64,000 bases of DNA from an uncultured Oscillospiraceae bacterium. Its GTDB lineage: Bacteria; Bacillota; Clostridia; Oscillospirales; Oscillospiraceae. The notes under the pieces are model-generated. The model was given only the letters and a program-made list of their open reading frames with translations. It had not been told where the DNA came from and ran no database searches. Of the stretch, positions 1-8,233 are shown one piece after another. The stretch covers positions 24,452 to 88,451 of the forward strand of contig CAJULD010000009.1 of the NCBI GenBank assembly GCA_910587505.1, in the 5' to 3' direction. The position numbers and the translations under genes are program-made. Within the stretch, counting starts at the first letter, position 1; every line of letters starts with the position of its first letter.

Positions 1-120
1 AATGCCGGTAGGAATCAGGTACAGCCGGTCCAGGTCCAGATATTCTATCGCAAAGCGGGCGGCCTCCATATGGCCCAGATGGATGGGATTGAATGTCCCG
101 CCATAAATTCCGATCTTCAC
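1..120 (-). CDS. nadD: Nicotinate-nucleotide adenylyltransferase, N-terminal part (runs off the window)
   Basis: Only the first 40 codons are inside the window. Reading leftward from a GTG start at 120, the protein begins VKIGIYGGTFNPIHLGH, the nucleotidyltransferase signature with the (H/T)xGH motif that binds ATP phosphates. NadD adenylates nicotinate mononucleotide in NAD synthesis. An AAGGGGGC ribosome site sits about 8 bases before the GTG, and no in-frame ATG fits better. It is the last visible gene of a leftward run ftsY-ORF-rph-rdgB-yhbY-nadD and lies 73 bases after yhbY; YhbY and NadD are often adjacent in Firmicutes. Identity is secure from the motif; the C-terminus is not visible. 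Confidence 0.9.
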   Translation of the reverse strand, partial: MKIGIYGGTFNPIHLGHMEAARFAIEYLDLDRLYLIPTGI

Positions 121-193
121 AATACAAGCCCCCTTTTCCCCGTGGGGAAGGTTATCCCTTGCGGCAATACGGTAGCACACCTGCGGCCCGCTG

Positions 194-520
194 TCAACTG
201 TTTCCCTTTGATTTCCGGTCCCGGACCAGTTCGATTTTCCGCCTGTTCCTGTCGTAGTGCTGCCGGTAAAGGACAAATTTGCTCCCGATCACCTGGACGC
301 TCTCGCTGCGGGTCAGCCGGGCCAGCTCCCCGCAGGCCTCCCGGGCCGTCAGCAGGGAGTTCTCCAGCACCCTGCACTTGATGATCTCCCTGGCCTCCAG
401 GGCGTCATTGGCCTGCCGGACCAGATTTTCATTGATGCCGTCCTTTCCGATATGGACGATGGTGTCGATGCTGTTGGCGATGCCCCGCAGCTGGGCCCGC
501 TGCTTACTGGTCAGTTCCAT
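194..520 (-). CDS. yhbY: YhbY-family (CRM domain) ribosome-assembly RNA-binding protein
   Basis: This 108-residue protein starts MELTSKQRAQLRGIANSI and carries the CRM-domain pattern, including IVHIGKDGI near residues 20-28 (the GxxG-type RNA-binding loop) and VQVIGSKFVLYR near residues 75-86. Its length matches the usual 95-110 residues. Members of the family bind pre-50S ribosomal particles. The start codon lies 14 bases inside the end of rdgB (overlap 504-520), which points to translational coupling. The basic C-terminal tail (RNRRKIELVRDRKSK) is a little longer than in the E. coli protein. Confidence 0.92.
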   Translation of the reverse strand: MELTSKQRAQLRGIANSIDTIVHIGKDGINENLVRQANDALEAREIIKCRVLENSLLTAREACGELARLTRSESVQVIGSKFVLYRQHYDRNRRKIELVRDRKSKGNS

Positions 521-1115
521 AGCCGCTCTCCTTCAGGTATTCCCGCAGTTTCCCGTCAAAAATCTCCAGCGCCTTCCCCCGGTGGCTCACCGCCGCCTTT
601 TCCTCCGCCGTCAGCTGGGCGTAGGTCTTCCGCAATTCCGGCAGGAAGAACACCGGGTCGTACCCGAACCCGCCGTCCCCCTGGGGGGCGAAGGCGATGG
701 TGCCGGGGCAGATGCCCTCGGCCTCGATGGTATCCCCGTTGGGGAAGATGCAGGCGATGGCGCTGGTAAAGTGGGCGGCCCGGGTTTTCGCGCCCCGCAT
801 GTTCTCCAGCAGCAGCCGGTACCGGCCCGCGTCGTCCAGCTCCGGTCCGCCGTAGCGGGCGGAGTAGATTCCCGGTCCGCCGTTCAGCGCGTCCACGCAT
901 ACGCCGGAGTCGTCGGCGATGGCCGGCAGGCCGCTGGCCTCCATGACGGCTTTTGCCTTCAGCATGGCGTTCTCCGCGAAGCTTTCTCCGGTCTCCTCCA
1001 CGTCCACATGGAGCCCGACGTCGGATTCCAGCACCACCTCCACCCCGTGGGCGGAGAGGATGGACTGCATTTCGACAAGCTTGTGCTTATTCTGTGACGC
1101 AAGGACAAATTTCAT
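504..1115 (-). CDS. rdgB: XTP/dITP diphosphatase (RdgB/HAM1 family)
   Basis: The 203-residue protein begins MKFVLASQNKHKLVEM, the classic HAM1 N-terminus (T/SxNxxK) that binds the nucleotide triphosphate. Further family motifs are ADDSGVCVDALNGGPGIYSAR near residue 70 (catalytic Asp-Asp pair and SARYGG), GFGYDPVFFLPE near 150 and SHRGKAL near 180. The enzyme removes deaminated purine nucleotides (XTP, dITP) from the pool. An in-frame extension exists up to 1247, but it overlaps rph and lacks family similarity, so the ATG at 1115 is chosen. rph ends only 7 bases upstream, which supports co-transcription. Confidence 0.95.
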   Translation of the reverse strand: MKFVLASQNKHKLVEMQSILSAHGVEVVLESDVGLHVDVEETGESFAENAMLKAKAVMEASGLPAIADDSGVCVDALNGGPGIYSARYGGPELDDAGRYRLLLENMRGAKTRAAHFTSAIACIFPNGDTIEAEGICPGTIAFAPQGDGGFGYDPVFFLPELRKTYAQLTAEEKAAVSHRGKALEIFDGKLREYLKESGYGTDQ

Positions 1116-1122
1116 GTCGCTG

Positions 1123-1839
1123 TCAGCCTCCCAATATTTCTTTCTGTTTTTCCAGCAGCTGCCGGATACCGCCCGCGCACAGCTCCACCAGCGTCCGCTG
1201 CTCTTCCGCCGTGAAGCTTCTTCCCTCGCCGGTGCCCTGAATTTCAATCAGCTCGCCCCGGTCGTTCATCACGCAGTTGAGGTCCACCATGGCCCGGCTG
1301 TCCTCCTCGTAGCAGAGGTCCAGCAGCGGCGTATCCTCCACGATTCCTGCGGAGACGGCGGCCACATAATTTTTGACAGGATTTTTCTCAATCGCGCCGG
1401 ATTCCACCAGACGGCCGCAGGCAATGGCCAGCGCGGCAAAGCCGCCGGTCACCGATGCGGTCCGGGTGCCGCCGTCCCCCTGCAATACGTCGCAGTCGAT
1501 GGTAATGGTCCGCTCCCCCAGCGCCGTCAGATCCACCGCCGCGCGGAGGCTGCGGCCGATGAGGCGCTGGATCTCCGCAGAGCGGGGGCTGAGCTTCAGT
1601 TTGCTCACGTCCCGGCGGGACCGATCCCGGTTGGCACGGGGGAGCATGGAGTATTCCGCCGTCACCCAGCCGGTGCCCTCGGGCACGTGGCGGGGTGCGC
1701 CCTCCTCCACGCTGGCGCAGCAGAGGACCTTCGTTTTGCCGCACTCGATGAGGACGCTGCCCTCGGCGAAGTCTACGAAGCCAACCGTCATTTTTACGGG
1801 ACGCAGTTCGTTTTCTTTTCTGCCGTCAATTCGCTTCAT
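1123..1839 (-). CDS. rph: Ribonuclease PH
   Basis: This protein of 238 residues starts MKRIDGRKENELRPVKM and contains the RNase PH hallmarks: GTGWVTAEYSMLPRA near residue 60, the RxxxRD run (RANRDRSRRD), IDCDVLQGDGGTRTASVTGG near 115 (phosphate-binding region) and GTGEGRSFT near 200. It trims the 3' ends of tRNA precursors phosphorolytically. Two ATGs are possible (1845 and 1839). The second is preferred because the GGGA ribosome site then has normal spacing of about 8 bases and the protein begins at the conserved MxRxDGR. It precedes rdgB, the common order in Firmicutes. Confidence 0.95.
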   Translation of the reverse strand: MKRIDGRKENELRPVKMTVGFVDFAEGSVLIECGKTKVLCCASVEEGAPRHVPEGTGWVTAEYSMLPRANRDRSRRDVSKLKLSPRSAEIQRLIGRSLRAAVDLTALGERTITIDCDVLQGDGGTRTASVTGGFAALAIACGRLVESGAIEKNPVKNYVAAVSAGIVEDTPLLDLCYEEDSRAMVDLNCVMNDRGELIEIQGTGEGRSFTAEEQRTLVELCAGGIRQLLEKQKEILGG

Positions 1840-2017
1840 GTTCATCTTCCCTTTTCTTTCTATTTCCCATCAACAGACCGATCAGCATGACTGCCGGACC
1901 TGCTGCCATAAAAGCAATTGTGGCCGGCAGACTGCCGTCAAAGGCAAATTCCCACCCGGCAAGAAATATGACCGCTCCAAGGATCATAATTTTGACGCTC
2001 AAAATCCCTTTGTCCAT
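1826..2017 (-). CDS. Small two-segment membrane protein of unknown function
   Basis: The frame encodes 63 residues starting MDKGILSVKIMILGAV. Two hydrophobic stretches (about residues 8-22 and 30-50, the second ending AVMLIGLLMG) flank a short polar loop, and the tail is charged (NRKKREDEHEAN). This looks like a small two-helix membrane protein. It starts 1 base after the ftsY stop, and its 3' end overlaps the start of rph, so it is read as a real operon member. No family is recognised. Confidence 0.6.
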   Translation of the reverse strand: MDKGILSVKIMILGAVIFLAGWEFAFDGSLPATIAFMAAGPAVMLIGLLMGNRKKREDEHEAN

Positions 2018-2018
2018 C

Positions 2019-2897
2019 TCAGATCAGCGCCTCCACGTACTCCCTGGCGTCAAAGGGCTGCATGTCGTTGATGCCCTCCCCCAGGCCCACCAGCTTCACC
2101 GGCACCTGCAGTTCCTGGGCGATGGCGATGACGATGCCGCCCTTGGCCGTGCCGTCCAGCTTGGTGAGCACAATGCCCGTGCAGCCGGAGATCTCCTGAA
2201 ACTGTTTGGCCTGAATGAGGCCGTTCTGCCCGGTGGTGGCGTCCAGCACCAGCAGGATCTCCAGCGCCGCCTCCGGCAGCTCCCGGCTGATGATCTTCCG
2301 CAGCTTGGCCAGCTCCGCCATGAGGTTGGCCTTGTTGTGGAGTCTTCCCGCGGTATCGCAGATGACCACGTCCACGTTCCGGGCCCTGGCCGCCTGCAAA
2401 GCGTCAAAGAGCACCGCGCCGGGGTCTGCGCCCTCCTTCTGCCGGACGATCTCGCAGCGGGAGCGGCCCGCCCAGATTTCCAGCTGGTCGGCGGCGGCGG
2501 CCCGGAAGGTGTCCCCGGCGCACAGCAGCACCCGCTTGCCCTGCTGGCGCAGGGAGTTGGCCAGCTTGCCGATGGAGGTGGTCTTGCCCACGCCGTTGAC
2601 GCCCACCACCAGCACCACGGAGGGCCGGGTGGAGAGATTCAGCGCCGGGTCGCCAACCTGGAGCTTTTCCGCCAGAATTTCCCGCAGGCAGGCCTTCACC
2701 GGCTCCTGTCCGGAAATCCTGTCCTCGATCATCCTCGCACGCAGCTCCTTCACCGCCTCGCCGGAGGTCTGCATGCCCACGTCGGCGAGAATCAGCATCT
2801 CCTCCAGATCGTCGAAAAACGCCTCGTCGGCCTCGCTGATGGCGGAGCCGAAAACGTCCCCCATATAGATTTTCTTTAATTTTTCCCAAAAGCCCAT
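2019..2897 (-). CDS. ftsY: Signal recognition particle receptor FtsY
   Basis: This is a 292-residue SRP GTPase. After a short N domain (helical, residues 1-80) the G domain shows GVNGVGKTTSIGKLA (P-loop, near residue 100), DTFRAAAADQL, DTAGRLHNKANLM, and TKLDGTAKGG near 245, then GLGEGINDMQPFD at the end. These are the G1-G5 motifs and DARxG-type closing region of FtsY. The acidic A domain found in E. coli is absent, as is usual in Firmicutes. FtsY docks ribosome-SRP complexes to the membrane translocon. It follows smc by 228 bases, the smc-ftsY order common in Gram-positives. An AAAGGAA ribosome site precedes the ATG. Confidence 0.96.
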   Translation of the reverse strand: MGFWEKLKKIYMGDVFGSAISEADEAFFDDLEEMLILADVGMQTSGEAVKELRARMIEDRISGQEPVKACLREILAEKLQVGDPALNLSTRPSVVLVVGVNGVGKTTSIGKLANSLRQQGKRVLLCAGDTFRAAAADQLEIWAGRSRCEIVRQKEGADPGAVLFDALQAARARNVDVVICDTAGRLHNKANLMAELAKLRKIISRELPEAALEILLVLDATTGQNGLIQAKQFQEISGCTGIVLTKLDGTAKGGIVIAIAQELQVPVKLVGLGEGINDMQPFDAREYVEALI

Positions 2898-3125
2898 GGC
2901 AGTTCCTTTCTTTGCGGCCCTACGGGCCGCTCCACTTTTTAAAAATTTTGCGGTACGGTTGCCTTTTATTCAGCAACGTTCTCTTTTTTCCGGACGCATT
3001 TGAGGGAAGACCACCTCCGGGCTTTCAGGCGCCAAAGCAAGTCGAACCCCGGCCCAGGTACCGGGCCGCACGCCGGGCTGCACAAAAGGCCGTGCGAATC
3101 GCTCCTTGACAATTTATCAGTTTCG

Positions 3126-6100
3126 TTACCGGATGTTCAGCTCTGCGGCCATATCGTTCATGTTGATGGCCAGCATTTTGCTGACGCCTTTTTCCTGCAT
3201 GGTAACGCCGTAGAGGACGTCCGCCTCCTCCATAGTGCCCCGGCGGTGGGTGATGACGATAAACTGCGTCTTATCGGAAATCGAGCGCATATAGTTCGCC
3301 ACCCGGACCACGTTGGGCTCGTCCAGGGCCGCTTCCACCTCGTCCATAACGAAAAACGGCGTGGGATGCACCTTCAGAATGGCAAAATACAACGCGATGG
3401 CCACGAAGGCCTTCTCTCCTCCGGAGAGAAGGGACAGCGTCCGCAGCGTTTTCCCCGGCGGCTGGACCCTGATCTCGATGCCGCAGTTGAGGATGTCCTC
3501 CCGGTCCTCCAGCTCCAGCGTGGCCTGACCGCCGCCGAACAGCTGGAGATAGGTTTCCCGGAAGGAGGCGGCGATCAGCTCGAACTGCCGGGCGAAGATG
3601 GCGGTCATCTCTCGGGTAATGGCCGCGATGATCCCCTCCAGCTCTCCTCTGGCCTGCTCCACATCGTCCCGCTGACCGGTGAGGTAGGTATAGCGGTCGT
3701 TGACCCGCTGGAACTCGTCGATTGCCCCAATGTTCACCGTGCCTAGGCCGCTGATCTCCCGCCTGATCTCATTCACCCGGCGGGCGGCCTTTGCGGCGCT
3801 CTCCAGCTCGACGCGCTGCTCCATGGCGGCGGAGTGGCTCAGCTCGTAGTTTTCCCACAGCCTGTCCAGAATCTGCTTCTCCTCCATGCCGCCGGTATTC
3901 AGCTTCTGCTCCAGGCGGCCGGTTTCCCGCTCCGCCTCCAGCAGCGCGTCGTTGCTCTCCTTCAGCCTCTGCCCCATGGCGGTGCGCTCCTGCTCGAGAC
4001 GCAGCCGGGCCTCCTGAAGGGCCTGAAGGGCCTCCTGCCGCTGCCGGACCTGAAGCCGGAGGGCGGCGGCCTGCTCTGTTTTCTCCGTGATTTCCTCTTC
4101 GTCCCGGGCGATGGCGGCGCGGTACGCGCCGATGCGCTCCAACCGCTGCTCCCGGTCCCCGGCCAGCTCCCGCCGGGCCTGCTCCATCCGCTCCAGGACC
4201 TCCGCCCCGGCTTCCCGCTGGGCCCGGAGCCCGGCCAGCTCCTCCTTCCGCCGGGCCATATCGCCGCTGATCCGGCTGGCGTACTCCTGCAGGTCCGTCT
4301 GCCCCGCCAGCTTTTCCTGAAGGGCCTGCCGCAGTCCGGCGGCCTCCGCCTCTTTCCCGTCGGTTTCCGCCCGGACCTCCTGCCGCTGCCGCCGGTTGTC
4401 CGCGAGGCGCTGCTCCAGCGCTTCCCGCTCGCCCTCCAGATTCTCCTCGCCGGTCCGCGCGCCCTCCACAAGGGCCTCGCACCGCTTCATTTCGCCCTGA
4501 CATTGCAGCACCGCGTCCTCGGCGGCGCGCCGCTGGCCCTCGGCCACCTGCAATTCATACCGGGCGGCGGCCAGCTCACGGGACGCCGTCTCCTTTTCTC
4601 TCTGGGCGGCGGCCAGCTGCTCCGCCAGCGCCTTCTGCCGGCTCTTCAGCGCCTCCAGCTCATTGGCGCGGGAGAGGACGCCGGCGCTTCGGGACACACT
4701 GCCGCCGGTCATGGAGCCGCCCCGGTTGATGACCTGCCCGTCCAGCGTGACGATCCGGAAGCGGTGCTGGTATTTCCGGGCGGCGGCGATGCCGCTGTCC
4801 AGATCCTCCATAATGACCGTACGTCCCAGAAGGTTTTTAAAAATGTGGTCATACCGGCCGTCGTAGCGGACCAGCCGGGAGGCGAGCCCCACAAAGCCCG
4901 GTTCACTTTCGATTCCCCGCTCCCGCAGCTCCTCTCCCCGGATGGCGGTCAGGGGCAGGAAGGTGGCCCGGCCGCCGTCCCGCTGCTTGAGGAACCCGAT
5001 GGCTCCCTTCGCGTCCTCCTCCCGGTCCACCACGATGTTCTGCATCCCGGCTCCCAAGGCGGTTTCCAGCGCCACGGCGTACTTCCCGTCCGTCTTCATC
5101 AGCCCCGCCACCGGTCCGTGGACGCCCCCCAGAGCGTTTTTCTCCGCGGCCTGCATCACCAGACGGACGGCCTTGCTGAATCCCTCGTACTCCTTCTCCA
5201 TCTCCGTGAGCATCCGGACGCGGGATTCCAGATTGTTCTGCTCCATGGACAGCTTCATGTGGGCATTGGCGGCGTCCTGCTCCCGCTTCTCCCTGCCCTC
5301 CATGCGCAGCGTGTGGCCCTGAATCACATTGGCGGCGGCCAGCGCCGCCTCCTGCGCGTCCTCCAGAGCCCGCCGGGCCGTCTTCATTTCCTGCCGGGCG
5401 GCCTCCCGCTGGGTCCGTGCGGCGGCCAGCTCCTGCCCGACGGCCTCCTGCCGGTCCGTCAGCTGCTCCAGCGCGGCCTCCAGTGCGGCCAGCCGCTCCC
5501 GGCCCCTGGCCGCCGCGTCGGCGGCCAGCGCCTCGCCGGCCTGCAGGGCGCTGATTTCGCTGCCTGCCTCGCCCGCGCTTTCCGCGGCAAGTCGGGCCCT
5601 TTCCCGCAGCGCGTCCAGCTCTTCCTCCAGGCCGGCGACCCGGCCGTCCAGCTCCTCCAGCCGCCGCTTCTGTCCGTCGATCTCCTCCAGAGCGTCCTGC
5701 TGCCGCAGCTCCTGCCGCCGCAGCTCCTCCTCCAGCTCGCCGATGGAATCCCGGCGGTGCTGGATCCCGGTGCGCAGCAGCTCCACGGCGGCCTCCTGAT
5801 CCCGTGCCTGGGCGGACAGATCGCCCGCCTCCTGCCGGATCCGCTCCTGCCCGGTGTCATTTTCCTGCATCCGCAGAGAAAACCGGTCGTTTTCCTCGTA
5901 CAGAGCGTCCTGTTGAACCTGGGCGTCCGTCTGCCTCGCCCGGGCGGCGGCATACTCCGCCTGAAGCCGGTTCTTGACCGTCCGGATCTCCTCCAGACGC
6001 TCCATCCAGAGGGAAATTTCCAGTGTGCGCTGCTCGTCCCGCAGCAGAAGGAAGCGTCTGGCCGTCTCCGCCTGCTCCCGCAGCGGCGTAACCTGTAACT

Positions 6101-6698
6101 CCAGCTCTCCGATCTTGTCGTTGATCCGCACCAGGTTCTCCCGTGTGCGCTGGAGGCGGCGCTCGGACTCCTCCTTCCGGTGGCGAAACCGGGAAATGCC
6201 CGCCGCCTCCTCAAAGATCTCCCGCCGGTCGGCGCTGCGGACGGACAAGATCTCGTCGATCCGGCCCTGCCCCACGATGGCGTAGCCCTCCCGGCCCAGA
6301 CCGGTATCCATAAACAGCTCGTTGACGTCCTTGAGACGGACGGACTGCTTATTAATATAGTATTCGCTCTCTCCGCTGCGGTAATAGCGGCGGGTGACCA
6401 TGACCTCGCTGCTGTCGATGGAGGCGAACATACCGGCGCTGTTGTCCAGCACCAGCGTCACCTGGGCGAAGCCCACCGGGCCCCGCTTTTCCGTGCCGCC
6501 GAAAATCACGTCCTCCATCTTGTCTCCCCGGAGACTGCGGGCGGACTGTTCTCCCATCACCCAGCAGATTGCGTCGGAAATATTGGATTTTCCCGAGCCG
6601 TTGGGCCCCACGATAGCGGTGATATTTTCGCCAAAGTTCAGCACCGTCTTATCGGGAAAGGATTTAAATCCCTGAATTTCCAGCGCCTTCAGGTACAC
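3126..6698 (-). CDS. smc: Chromosome partition/condensin ATPase SMC
   Basis: This protein of 1190 residues has full SMC architecture: an N-terminal head with Walker A IVGPNGSGKSNISDA (about residues 29-43) and the QGRIDEIL Q-loop region, a long coiled coil, a hinge with the GG-rich segment (RGGSMTGGSVSRSAG near 660), a second coiled coil, and a C-terminal head with LSLLSGGEKAFVAIAL (signature) and Walker B FFVMDEVEAALDE. SMC dimers compact and segregate the chromosome with ScpA/ScpB. The coiled-coil segments are unusually rich in Ala, Arg, Glu and Gln, a consequence of the GC-rich genome. It has its own promoter (6900-6928). RNase III (rnc), which often precedes smc, is absent here. Confidence 0.97.
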   Translation of the reverse strand: MYLKALEIQGFKSFPDKTVLNFGENITAIVGPNGSGKSNISDAICWVMGEQSARSLRGDKMEDVIFGGTEKRGPVGFAQVTLVLDNSAGMFASIDSSEVMVTRRYYRSGESEYYINKQSVRLKDVNELFMDTGLGREGYAIVGQGRIDEILSVRSADRREIFEEAAGISRFRHRKEESERRLQRTRENLVRINDKIGELELQVTPLREQAETARRFLLLRDEQRTLEISLWMERLEEIRTVKNRLQAEYAAARARQTDAQVQQDALYEENDRFSLRMQENDTGQERIRQEAGDLSAQARDQEAAVELLRTGIQHRRDSIGELEEELRRQELRQQDALEEIDGQKRRLEELDGRVAGLEEELDALRERARLAAESAGEAGSEISALQAGEALAADAAARGRERLAALEAALEQLTDRQEAVGQELAAARTQREAARQEMKTARRALEDAQEAALAAANVIQGHTLRMEGREKREQDAANAHMKLSMEQNNLESRVRMLTEMEKEYEGFSKAVRLVMQAAEKNALGGVHGPVAGLMKTDGKYAVALETALGAGMQNIVVDREEDAKGAIGFLKQRDGGRATFLPLTAIRGEELRERGIESEPGFVGLASRLVRYDGRYDHIFKNLLGRTVIMEDLDSGIAAARKYQHRFRIVTLDGQVINRGGSMTGGSVSRSAGVLSRANELEALKSRQKALAEQLAAAQREKETASRELAAARYELQVAEGQRRAAEDAVLQCQGEMKRCEALVEGARTGEENLEGEREALEQRLADNRRQRQEVRAETDGKEAEAAGLRQALQEKLAGQTDLQEYASRISGDMARRKEELAGLRAQREAGAEVLERMEQARRELAGDREQRLERIGAYRAAIARDEEEITEKTEQAAALRLQVRQRQEALQALQEARLRLEQERTAMGQRLKESNDALLEAERETGRLEQKLNTGGMEEKQILDRLWENYELSHSAAMEQRVELESAAKAARRVNEIRREISGLGTVNIGAIDEFQRVNDRYTYLTGQRDDVEQARGELEGIIAAITREMTAIFARQFELIAASFRETYLQLFGGGQATLELEDREDILNCGIEIRVQPPGKTLRTLSLLSGGEKAFVAIALYFAILKVHPTPFFVMDEVEAALDEPNVVRVANYMRSISDKTQFIVITHRRGTMEEADVLYGVTMQEKGVSKMLAINMNDMAAELNIR

Positions 6699-6899
6699 AT
6701 GACCGCCCCTTTCTTCTCAAAACTTCTCAAATCCCTGTACCGCAACAGTTTCGCGCTCCGTTCATTTCCGTCGTCTTTTCATATCGCGGCATACTCTCCC
6801 GCCTGAACGGCCTGCGCTGTTGCAGCGTCTTTCTTTGACCCTGTCAGTGCTTACCACTTTTCAACCGTGCAAAGAAATCCGATTTTGCTATAGCATTTT

Positions 6900-6928
6900 A
6901 TTTTACCACATCAGATTCCCTTTTGCAA
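6900..6928 (-). promoter_or_regulatory. Predicted sigma-70-type promoter for smc
   Basis: On the minus strand TTGCAA (6928-6923) and TAAAAT (6905-6900) are separated by exactly 17 bases. The implied start point leaves a leader of about 195 bases before the smc ATG. The assignment rests on the hexamers and spacing only. Confidence 0.6.
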
Positions 6929-6986
6929 GTTTCACCTCACATGGATTTTGCCTGCAAATTACCGTTTCCCTGCCCCAATCTTCCCA

Positions 6987-7014
6987 TTGACAACCCGCTG
7001 AAACGTGATATAAT
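6987..7014 (+). promoter_or_regulatory. Promoter of the T-box leader
   Basis: TTGACA (6987-6992) and TATAAT (7009-7014) are separated by 16 bases. Transcription would start near 7021, at the 5' base of T-box stem I. Confidence 0.8.
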
Positions 7015-7020
7015 ACGCTG

Positions 7021-7247
7021 TGAATAAAAGCGATGAGGAAACGAGCATCGGAAATGCGGCCCAAGCGAGCGGGGGAGCGTGGAAGCCCTGCGGCAGAGCC
7101 TCCGGTGCGGCCACTTCCGAGCAGGCGGCGACGAGCCGCACGGCCCTGCCCCCGTTACCGGGCTGACGAGATGTCCCATTCCGGGATCAATTAGGGTGGT
7201 ACCGCGAGACCTTCGCCCCTATGTGGGGGCAGGGTCTTTCTTTTTTT
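7021..7247 (+). promoter_or_regulatory. T-box riboswitch, alanine specifier (GCC)
   Basis: The T-box consensus AGGGTGGTACCGCG is present at 7193-7206, followed by a terminator hairpin and T-run. Upstream lie stem I features: the GATGAGGAAACGAG internal-loop motif near 7030 and an AGCGAGCGGGGGA-type distal motif. The specifier triplet can be read by alignment with glycyl T-boxes, where the codon is followed by A and then GAGCA. Here GCC (7110-7112) is followed by ACTTCCGAGCAG. GCC is an alanine codon, so uncharged tRNA-Ala should switch off termination. The next gene is not alaS but a small lipoprotein gene; alaS begins 1.3 kb downstream. Confidence 0.9.
7208..7247 (+). terminator. T-box-controlled intrinsic terminator
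   Basis: AGACC and GCCCC on the left pair with GGGGC and GGTCT on the right around a TATGT loop, and a T-rich run follows at 7237-7247. The left side competes with pairing of the T-box antiterminator just upstream. Confidence 0.9.
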
Positions 7248-7275
7248 GCCCGAAAGAGGAGGAAGTGAGAGAAGA

Positions 7276-7689
7276 TTGAGACAGAAAATGTGGTCCGGTC
7301 TGGCGCTGGCGGCGATGCTGCTGCTGCTGTGCGGGTGTCAGGGAAAGCCCCTGCCGGCGGGCATGGACGAGGAGACGCTGCTGAAAAACGGCAGAGAGGT
7401 GGCCGTCCTGCTGGCCGGGGGCGGCTACCAGGCGGTCCTGGACCGGATGCGGGCGGACGTGGCCGCCTCCGTCACGGCGGAGGATCTCCAGAAGCTGGTC
7501 ATTCAGCAGACGGACGGCGCGGGGACCTACAGGCAGATCGACAGCGCCATGACCACAGGCCAGTCCTCCGACGGGGAGGAATACGGCGTGGCCGTGATCT
7601 ATTGCAGCTATACCAGGAAAAACGTTCTGTTCCGGCTGGCGTTTGATACCGGCTACCAGCTGATCGGGCTGGAGGTCAGGAAACCCTGA
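7276..7689 (+). CDS. Small secreted lipoprotein, DUF3887-like
   Basis: A TTG start at 7276 is chosen because it follows GAGGAGGAAG at a usable distance and gives a good signal peptide: RQK, a hydrophobic stretch (SGLALAAMLLLL), then the lipobox-like LCGC, with the lipidated Cys about 21 residues in. A later ATG at 7288 would leave the same lipobox. The mature part (about 115 residues) has an alpha-helical segment with VAVLLAGGGYQAVLDRM followed by a beta-rich end (EYGVAVIYCSYTRKNVLFRLAFD), the pattern of DUF3887-type domains. It lies directly behind the Ala T-box terminator. Its end overlaps the convergent gene at 7676-7918 by 14 bases. The function is unknown. Confidence 0.75.
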   Translation: MRQKMWSGLALAAMLLLLCGCQGKPLPAGMDEETLLKNGREVAVLLAGGGYQAVLDRMRADVAASVTAEDLQKLVIQQTDGAGTYRQIDSAMTTGQSSDGEEYGVAVIYCSYTRKNVLFRLAFDTGYQLIGLEVRKP

Positions 7690-7918
7690 TTTCCTGGATG
7701 AGGCGCATTCCGGCCTCCACGCCCAGGGCGAAGCTCTCCAGGCAGCAGCGGGAGCGAAAAAGGTCCAGTTTATCGATCAGGTCGATTTTATGTTCGTCCG
7801 ACATGGGGATAATTTGTACGAGCTCCTGGTGGGTTTCTTTTTGAAAATCCCTGAGATGCAGCTGCACATCGTGGGCGTAGCCAGAGAACAGATAAGCGTA
7901 TTGGTCCGTCATAACCAT
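7676..7918 (-). CDS. Small helical protein, DUF6809-like, divergent from an XRE regulator
   Basis: The 80-residue product MVMTDQYAYLFSGYAHD...LIQEIRVS is predicted to be all-helical. Its ending SFALGVEAGMRLIQEI resembles the GFRLGARLMLE-type ending of small Clostridial proteins of the DUF6809 kind; this match is from memory and tentative. It has an excellent promoter (TTGACA-N17-TATAAT, 7982-7954). Its ribosome site is a run of nine G (plus-strand C run 7922-7930) immediately upstream of two in-frame ATGs. The promoter overlaps a palindrome probably bound by the divergent XRE protein. The role is unknown. Confidence 0.65.
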   Translation of the reverse strand: MVMTDQYAYLFSGYAHDVQLHLRDFQKETHQELVQIIPMSDEHKIDLIDKLDLFRSRCCLESFALGVEAGMRLIQEIRVS

Positions 7919-7930
7919 GTACCCCCCCCC

Positions 7931-7982
7931 TTTACTGAATTAAATACGGTGCTATTATATACCGTATTTTGCACGGTGTCAA
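7931..7982. promoter_or_regulatory. Divergent promoters with a shared 9-bp-arm operator
   Basis: Leftward promoter: TTGACA (7982-7977) and TATAAT (7959-7954), spacing 17. Rightward promoter: TTTACT (7931-7936) and TATTAT (7953-7958), spacing 16. A perfect inverted repeat, AAATACGGT (7942-7950) and ACCGTATTT (7961-7969), brackets both -10 elements. A protein bound there would block both genes, so it is read as the operator of the XRE repressor encoded at 8000. Confidence 0.75.
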
Positions 7983-7999
7983 GAGAGTTGGAGGATTTC

Positions 8000-8233
8000 A
8001 TGAGAAAAGTTCAGATGCCCGAATTTTCTGCCCGACTAAAAGAGCTTCGGAGAGAAAAACGGGTAAAGCAAAAAGATATGGCAGCGATTTTGGAGTGTAC
8101 AGAAAATCATTATCAACAAATTGAATATGGGAATATTAATGTTCCGTCTTTGACGCTGGAAGCACTGGCCGACTATTTCGGGGTATCCACCGACTATCTG
8201 CTGGGCAGGAGCGACGACCGCCGGACGCTATAG
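8000..8233 (+). CDS. XRE-family transcriptional regulator (Cro/C1 HTH)
   Basis: The protein has 77 residues from the ATG at 8000, with ribosome site GTTGGAGGA. It is little more than one Cro/C1 helix-turn-helix: FSARLKELRREKRVKQKDMAAIL, then CTENHYQQIEYGNINVPSLTLEALADYF (recognition helix and following helices), ending in the common GVSTDYLLGRSD. Such minimal XRE proteins usually repress their own divergent promoter region, and a suitable palindrome lies at 7942-7969. A longer in-frame extension upstream is rejected because it crosses the promoters. Confidence 0.9.
   Translation: MRKVQMPEFSARLKELRREKRVKQKDMAAILECTENHYQQIEYGNINVPSLTLEALADYFGVSTDYLLGRSDDRRTL

Noticed and set aside
2898..3125. 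Possible small gene or RNA between smc and ftsY
   Set aside because: No frame with a ribosome site and no convincing hairpin plus T-run; left as a plain spacer.
3834..6098. A 754-codon plus-strand frame opposite smc
   Set aside because: Complement of the Ala/Arg/Glu-rich coiled coil; composition is an artefact and no motif is present.
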